NCBI GenBank assembly: GCA_020072765.1
Contig: JAIQGD010000015.1
Span: 1 to 39,654 of the forward strand
Source: Terriglobia bacterium
GTDB lineage: Bacteria; Acidobacteriota; Terriglobia; Acidiferrales; UBA7541
Direction of reading: 5' to 3'
Length of the DNA: 39,654 nt
This document shows, piece after piece, positions 35,698 through 39,654 of this stretch (within the stretch, counting starts at the first letter, position 1; each line of letters begins with the position of its first letter). Position numbers and translations under genes: made by a program. The notes beneath the pieces were generated by a model. It made no database searches and was not told where the DNA came from. It saw only the letters and a program-made list of their open reading frames with translations.

Positions 35698-35865
35698 GCT
35701 GTGTTCTCCCGTCGTGAAGTGGCGCAGATTATTTCGCGCCCGTCCAACCTCTGTCAAGCCGCCGCCCTGCTTCGGCGCCCTCTGTGTTTCGCTCGGCTCC
35801 TGGAATCTTTGCGAAGCTGAAAACCATCCAATCCCTGTTACCATGTTGCACCCGGGCCGCTACCG

Positions 35866-35871
35866 TATAAT
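35866..35871 (+). promoter_or_regulatory. -10 box of the seleno-peroxiredoxin gene
   Basis: Perfect TATAAT, 34 bases before the ATG. Candidate -35 boxes are TTGCAC (14-base spacer) or ATGTTG (17-base spacer), both imperfect. Confidence 0.5.
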
Positions 35872-35905
35872 GACCCGGCAGTCACTCCACTACAAGGAGA
35901 AGCCG

Positions 35906-36481
35906 ATGAAGCGTATCGCCACCCTGGCGGGCGCCCTGTTGTTGCTGGCCGCGGCCGTGCCGTTCGCCGCCCAGGCCCAGCAGGAAGCCATCGCCACGAC
36001 GAAGCTCAAGGTGGGAGACGTGGCCCCCGATTTCACGCTGCCGACCAACCAGATGTCTTCGGTGAAGCTCAGCGATTTCCGGGGCAAGAAGAACGTCATC
36101 CTCGCCTTCTACGTTCTCGCGTTCACCCCCGGTTGAAAACAGGAGCTGCAGGCCTATCAGTCTGATCAGGCCAAGATCGAAGCCAGCGACACCGTGGTGT
36201 TTGGCATCAGCATTGACAGTCCCCCGGCCAACGCCGCCTTTGCCAAGGAAATCGGCGTCACCTTCCCGCTGCTGAGCGACATGAACCGCAAGGTGCTCAC
36301 TCAGTACGGCATCCTGCAAACCTACCCGATGGCGCAGGATAAGTACGAATTCGCGCGCCGCACCACCTTCGTGATCGACAAAAGTGGCGTCATTCAGCAC
36401 GTCGAGTTTGACTCCACCGCGATCGATCCCTCGAATGCCGTCGCCATCTGCACGGACATCCACAAGCACAGCGCGAAGTAG
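35906..36481 (+). CDS. Exported peroxiredoxin with in-frame TGA at the peroxidatic Cys position: probable selenoprotein (191 aa)
   Basis: The frame runs from the ATG at 35906 (RBS AAGGAG) to TAG at 36479-36481, broken only by TGA at 36134-36136. Read as selenocysteine (U77) it gives [15 protein letters not shown], the exact place of the peroxidatic Cys in AhpC/TSA peroxiredoxins (consensus PxxxTxxC; the Pro is Val here). The fold continues without break after the [44 protein letters not shown] hairpin fitting a bacterial SECIS starts 14 bases after the TGA. Signal peptide to about residue 24 (AAQAQ) makes it periplasmic. One further Cys (C182) near the C-terminus could resolve the selenenic acid. 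Role: peroxide reduction. Alternatives are a nonsense mutation or a sequencing error at a Cys codon. Automatic annotation would split it in two. Confidence 0.85.
36151..36172 (+). promoter_or_regulatory. Candidate bacterial SECIS element
   Basis: GGCCT-ATCA-GTC-TGAT-(C)-AGGCC: a nine-pair stem with one bulged C and a three-base loop starting with G. The loop begins 23 bases after the TGA, inside the 16-37 base range known for bacterial SECIS elements. It lies within the coding region, as bacterial SECIS hairpins do. Confidence 0.65.
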
Positions 36482-36503
36482 CGGCGCCTGTACCCGCATC
36501 GCC

Positions 36504-36539
36504 CGCGCGAGGGCTGAGCACGCCGCTCAGCCCCGCGCG
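36504..36539 (+). terminator. Hairpin after the peroxiredoxin gene
   Basis: GGGCTGAGC-ACGCC-GCTCAGCCC extended by CGCGCG pairs around a bulged A gives about 15 pairs, 22 bases after the stop codon. No U-tract follows, so it may be a processing or repeat element rather than an intrinsic terminator. Confidence 0.5.
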
Positions 36540-36585
36540 CACTTCTCCTGCCGTGCTGACCCGGAAGTTCCTCACGTCAGAACAA

Positions 36586-36660
36586 ATTTGTCATTCCGAC
36601 CGGAGGGATGGCGCCTTGTGCCGTCCCGGAGTGGAGGAATCTCTCTTCAACTTCGGACTT
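36586..36660. repeat. Dispersed intergenic repeat
   Basis: TTGTCATTCCGACCGGAGGG...GGAGTGGAGGAATCTC: same TCATTC...GAATCTC frame as 30021-30060. 36540-36743 holds no gene. Confidence 0.5.
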
Positions 36661-36743
36661 CAGGCTGCGTTGTCGTTCTTATGATTGTTTGGGGTAGAAC
36701 CAGGGGAGGCAATTCTCGATGCGATGCGGTGTGTTTGAAAAGC

Positions 36744-38166
36744 CTACGATGCCTTTTCCTGCGCGTACACCAGATATTCCTCGTACGGGCCCTTGAAGTC
36801 CTCGATGCGCCCGCCCTGGAAATGCCAGATGCGCGTGGCCACTTCGTCGATCACGTCGTGGTCGTGCGTGACCAGCAGCACCGTCCCGTCATACTTCTGC
36901 AGCGCGATGTTGAGCGCGTTGATCGATTCCAGGTCCAAATGGTTGGTGGGCTCGTCCAGCACCAGGATGTTCGGCTTCTGCAGCATCAGCCGGCAGAAGA
37001 TCAGCCGCGCCGACTCGCCGCCGGAGAGCGCCCGCGTTGGCTTCAGCGCGTCTTCGCCGCTGAACAGCATCTGGCCCAGCAAGCCGCGCAGCTCCTCTTG
37101 CGTCGCCTGCGGCTTGAACTGGTGCAGCCACTCGATGGCCGTCGTGCCCTTGACGATTGATTCCGAGTGGTCCTGCGCGAAGTAGCCCGCCAGCGTGTTG
37201 TGGCCCCACGCCACTGTGCCGCCATCGATCGCGAACTGCTTCTCCGCGTCGTCAATGTAGCCCGTCGCGTTGCGGACGAGCGACTTCAGCAACGTCGTCT
37301 TGCCCGTGCCGTTGCGCCCCATCAGCGCGATCTTCTCGCCACGCACCACGCTGGCGGAAAACGGCTGGAACACTTTCACGCCGTCGTACGCCTTCACCAC
37401 GCTCTTGATCTCCAGCGGATGCCGCCCGGAAGCCTGCTCCATCTGAAAGCGGATGAACGGCCGCGCGATGTTGGACCGGGCCAGGTCAGTGGTCTGCAAT
37501 CGCTCGACTTCCTTCTTGCGCGACGTCGCCTGCGCCGAACGCGTGCCGGCCGAAAAGCGCGCGATGAATTCATTCAATTGCGCGATCTTCTTCTCGCGCT
37601 GCGCGTTTTCCGATTCGATGCGCGAGCGGATCGACGTCTTGGCCAGCACCATGTCGTCGTACCCGCCGTTGTACATGATCACCGTTTCGTAATCGATGTC
37701 GGCGGTGTGCGTGCACACGCTGTTCAGGAAGTGCCGGTCGTGCGAAATCACGATCAGCACGCCTTCGTACTCGCACAGATAGTTCTGCAGCCAGTGGACC
37801 GAATCCAGGTCCAGGTGGTTCGTGGGCTCGTCCAGCAGCAGCGCCGGCGGGCTGCCAAACAGCGCCTGCGCCAGCAGCACGCGCACCTTCTGCCCGCCCT
37901 GCAATTCGCCCATTTTCCGCTCGTACAGCGACTCGGGCACGTCCAGCCCGTCGAGCAGCCGGGCGGCATCGGCTTCCGCCGTGTAACCGCCCTCCTCGCC
38001 CACAATCCCTTCGAGCTCGCCCAGGCGCATGCCGTCCGCGTCGGTGAGCGCCCGCGCCATTCGGCCCGGTGATGGCGTAGCGCCGCCCCGCGAAAAACGA
38101 GCAGGTCACGTCCTCGAACAGGATCCGCGCGCCAAACCGCATCGTAATGTTGTTGATAGTGAGCAT
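36744..38166 (-). pseudogene. ABC-F ATPase (YbiT-like) with internal deletion and frameshift
   Basis: Two frames make up one ABC-F protein. The N-terminus (38166-38050) reads MLTINNITMRFGARILFEDV to ITGPNGAG, the start of Walker A. The remaining 438 residues (38060-36744) begin in another frame at ADGMRLGELEGIVGEEGGYTAE, a region that in YbiT lies about 65 residues after Walker A. The Walker A Lys and what follows in domain 1 are therefore missing and the frame shifts. The rest is intact: first-domain signature LQGGQKVR and Walker B LLLDEPTNHLD; linker; second-domain Walker A GRNGTGKTT, LSGGESAR and a second DEPTNHLD. The junction falls in a GCGCGGGCG-type repeat. Family role: ribosome-associated translation factor. 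Either a true pseudogene or an assembly error. Confidence 0.85.
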
Positions 38167-38284
38167 GAACTTCTAATTATAGCCTAATTTCGCGATATAT
38201 GCTGGCCCCTCGCGCAGACGGGTAGTGTCTTAATATGGGCGATAATATACTTGCCTCAGTGAAGTGGGGCGGGCACATTAGGCG

Positions 38285-38325
38285 ATGCGGCGGGGATGCT
38301 GCACTTGACCGTCTTGCCGCCGCAT
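38285..38325. promoter_or_regulatory. 9-bp inverted repeat upstream of the DUF3800 gene
   Basis: ATGCGGCGG (38285-38293) and CCGCCGCAT (38317-38325) flank a TTGACC -35-like box (38305-38310). The -10 at 17 bases (TTTGTT) is poor. A possible operator, 36 bases before the start codon. Confidence 0.35.
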
Positions 38326-38360
38326 TGTTTGTTGGAAGTAAGAATCCCGAAGGAAGACTC

Positions 38361-39128
38361 ATGGGACTATTCGCAGCCTATCTAGATGCCGCTGGCGATT
38401 GGAAAAATCAACCGTTTGTAGTTGTCGCTGGGTACATCGCGAATTCTACTCAATGGCGCGTCTTTGACAACACTTGGAAGACTATTCACGACGACTTCCG
38501 GTTAGATTTGCCATTTCACATGTCAGATTTTGCTTCTGCCATCACAAACGAAAAGTACAAACTTCAGACGAACGCTCGACGAGATTATGTGGAGATTGCG
38601 CAGGATCCAATTCGTTGGGGAGGTTTTCTTACCAACTTACTTATTGCACAAGTAACGATGGCTAATTGCGCCGTATGTTGCGTAGTACCAATGGACATCT
38701 ACAACCAAATCGACAGTGTAGTGGAACTGCGAGAGTTGATTCCACCGTATGCTCTTGGAGCGCGTTATTGTGTTGAGAGAATCCACCGTTGGGAAAAAGA
38801 GTTCGAAATCGAAGAACCAGTCGAAATAGTTTTTGAGGGAGGAGATTTTGGGCAAGGGGAATTTTCCAAGCTAATGGTTGGTGAGGGCATGCCTATACCA
38901 ACATATAAGAACAAGAAAGATTTCGCTGGACTGCAAGGCGCTGACCATTACGCCTGGGAAATCACCAACAGAAAAAAACAATTGGATAAGAATATGAAGT
39001 TTGAGCCTAGGCCGGAGATGGTCTACTTACTTCACCAGATTCCAAGACTGCATATTGAACCCACGCAAGAATCCTTGATTAATATTTGTCATGAAAGGGG
39101 CATCAAAGCGCGAGCATGGAAAAAGTAA
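38361..39128 (+). CDS. DUF3800 domain protein (255 aa)
   Basis: DUF3800 proteins have an RNase H-like fold and usually start FxDESG. Here the N-terminus reads MGLFAAYLDAAGDWKNQPFVVVAGYIA: the first Asp is kept, but ES is AA. Later landmarks: FHMSDFAS, VEIVFEGGDFGQGEF, and the C-terminal LQGADHYAWEITNR that supplies another conserved Asp. Start chosen at 38361 (GAAGGAAG just ahead) because upstream residues lack family character. The gene is much more AT-rich than its neighbours and uses AGA, ATA and TTA-type codons, pointing to horizontal transfer. It overlaps a small downstream gene. Such genes occur in defence and mobile regions; function is unknown. Confidence 0.85.
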   Translation: MGLFAAYLDAAGDWKNQPFVVVAGYIANSTQWRVFDNTWKTIHDDFRLDLPFHMSDFASAITNEKYKLQTNARRDYVEIAQDPIRWGGFLTNLLIAQVTMANCAVCCVVPMDIYNQIDSVVELRELIPPYALGARYCVERIHRWEKEFEIEEPVEIVFEGGDFGQGEFSKLMVGEGMPIPTYKNKKDFAGLQGADHYAWEITNRKKQLDKNMKFEPRPEMVYLLHQIPRLHIEPTQESLINICHERGIKARAWKK

Positions 39129-39247
39129 ACAGAAATGAAGAGTTCAAACACTTCGACAAAACCATGCGTGAACTATTGGAAGTCCCGCATAGTGAGATCA
39201 AGGCCAAGCTATCTATGGAGAAGATAGGCGGGTGGCCTAGCCTTTGA
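39116..39247 (+). CDS. Small protein overlapping the DUF3800 gene (43 aa)
   Basis: The ATG at 39116 lies inside the last codons of the DUF3800 gene (13-base overlap, +1 relative frame), suggesting coupled translation. It reads MEKVNRNEEFKHFDKTMREL, then LEVPHSEIKAKLSMEK. The pattern F..FD..M..LL.VPHSEI...L is one I associate with small proteins encoded beside mobile or toxin-type genes. The last residues (IGGWPSL) may be replaced by repeat sequence, as a palindrome starts 10 bases on. Possibly a partner or antitoxin of the DUF3800 protein; inference only. Confidence 0.6.
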   Translation: MEKVNRNEEFKHFDKTMRELLEVPHSEIKAKLSMEKIGGWPSL

Positions 39248-39653
39248 TCTTGCGGGTGCCCCATCCTTCGCGCCGTGTGCGAAGGGTGGGGCCTTTGAAC
39301 TTGATTCCTTCACCGATTCCGCACAGCGCATTTTCGGAGGCTGCTGCGCGGGGTTTTACTGCCGGCGGCCCATTCGCGCCGGCGGTTCGGGCGGTGGCAG
39401 TCATGGTTTTCCCGTCCTGAGAGACCACCCGGTTCGCCGTCTGAAACGCTTTGCCCTCCTTCTGCAAGGTTGCTTCGACCGTGCGGGCATTGATGCGCTT
39501 GACGGCGATGGCGTCCGCTCCACCGGGTCCGGAACCAGTGATCGGGTAATACTTACCGTCGAAGCGGACCGTGTAGCCCCACGTCACGCGGCTTCCATCC
39601 GCGCTAATGCCATTGACGGTGAGTTTCTCACTGTCGCCGGTCGCTTCGTACGT
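39237..39653 (-). CDS. C-terminal part of a hypothetical protein (start outside window)
   Basis: The frame is open from the right edge of the window, so the N-terminus is missing; 138 residues are visible. Pattern: TVNGISADGSRVTWGYTVRF, DGKYYPITGSG, INARTVEATLQKEGK, VSQDGKTMTATARTAG: a run of antiparallel strands as in small lipocalin-like proteins common in Acidobacteriota. The last 20 or so codons (GPTLRTRREGWGTRKIKG) are read from the palindromic repeat at 39258-39292, so the native C-terminus was probably replaced by it. It converges on the small gene at 39116 and overlaps its end by 11 bases. Confidence 0.7.
   Translation of the reverse strand, partial: TYEATGDSEKLTVNGISADGSRVTWGYTVRFDGKYYPITGSGPGGADAIAVKRINARTVEATLQKEGKAFQTANRVVSQDGKTMTATARTAGANGPPAVKPRAAASENALCGIGEGIKFKGPTLRTRREGWGTRKIKG
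39258..39292. repeat. Palindromic dispersed repeat
   Basis: GCCCCATCCTTCGC-7-GCGAAGGGTGGGGC: 14 pairs with one G.U. It lies at the junction of two convergent genes and supplies the C-terminal codons of the minus-strand one. Confidence 0.8.
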
Positions 39654-39654
39654 C

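Noticed and set aside
34315-35820. Long plus-strand open frame opposite the aldehyde dehydrogenase
   Set aside because: Arg/His-rich translation typical of antisense of GC-rich genes; the minus strand carries all ALDH motifs.
35906-36136. Truncated 76-residue peroxiredoxin as a simple pseudogene
   Set aside because: The frame stays open and conserved after the TGA, the stop is exactly at the catalytic position, and a SECIS-like hairpin follows; selenoprotein fits better, though not proven.

Overview
The window is GC-rich, densely packed bacterial chromosome. The mix of genes suggests a soil- or sediment-type Acidobacteriota: very large cyclic-glucan synthase, RRM plus cold-shock proteins, multihaem cytochromes, VAO/PCMH-type flavoproteins, and several dispersed palindromic repeats of a kind I associate with that phylum. 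This assignment is an inference; no rRNA or single-copy marker gene is present.

Layout. (1) 2-7744: 3' part of a giant cyclic beta-1,2-glucan synthase-like gene. (2) 7745-8320: scar region with a tRNA-like 3' half and the start of a truncated IS3-type element. (3) 8321-9881, minus strand: cold-shock/RNA-binding cluster (CspA-type protein, Tudor-like small protein, RRM protein, two small proteins) with two strong intrinsic terminators. (4) 9882-10558: AT-richer non-coding stretch. (5) 10559-19551, plus strand: class C beta-lactamase-fold hydrolase, then a tight six-gene run: VAO/PCMH-type flavoprotein, MBL-fold hydrolase, second beta-lactamase-fold hydrolase, cytochrome c/PQQ-type propeller fusion, second flavoprotein, and a small cytochrome c overlapping it by 4 bp (the layout of p-cresol methylhydroxylase). 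(6) 19913-29862, plus strand: electron-transfer cluster with a 23-haem and a 28-haem exported cytochrome, an outer-membrane beta-barrel, a periplasmic protein, a membrane protein with a cytochrome-b-like His pattern, a membrane-anchored ferredoxin/FAD-NAD(P) protein and a lipoprotein. (7) 30107-35697, minus strand: catabolic set (aldehyde dehydrogenase, SDR, NTF2-like protein, MFS carrier, amidohydrolase-2). (8) 35906-36481: exported peroxiredoxin whose peroxidatic cysteine codon is TGA, followed by a hairpin that fits a bacterial SECIS; probably a selenoprotein. (9) 36744-39653: ABC-F gene broken by an internal deletion, an AT-rich DUF3800 gene with a small overlapping partner, and the 3' end of a minus-strand gene.

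Working model (inference). The flavoproteins oxidise para-alkylphenols or related lignin-type aromatics and give electrons to small c-type cytochromes. The minus-strand set would take the aldehyde products further (ALDH, SDR, amidohydrolase-type decarboxylase) and import substrate. The 23- and 28-haem cytochromes with the barrel look like a trans-outer-membrane electron conduit, and the b-type and ferredoxin/FAD proteins look like its inner-membrane entry point. The combination of phenol-oxidising flavocytochrome and porin-cytochrome-like module, next to a periplasmic seleno-peroxiredoxin, is the most interesting content of the window.
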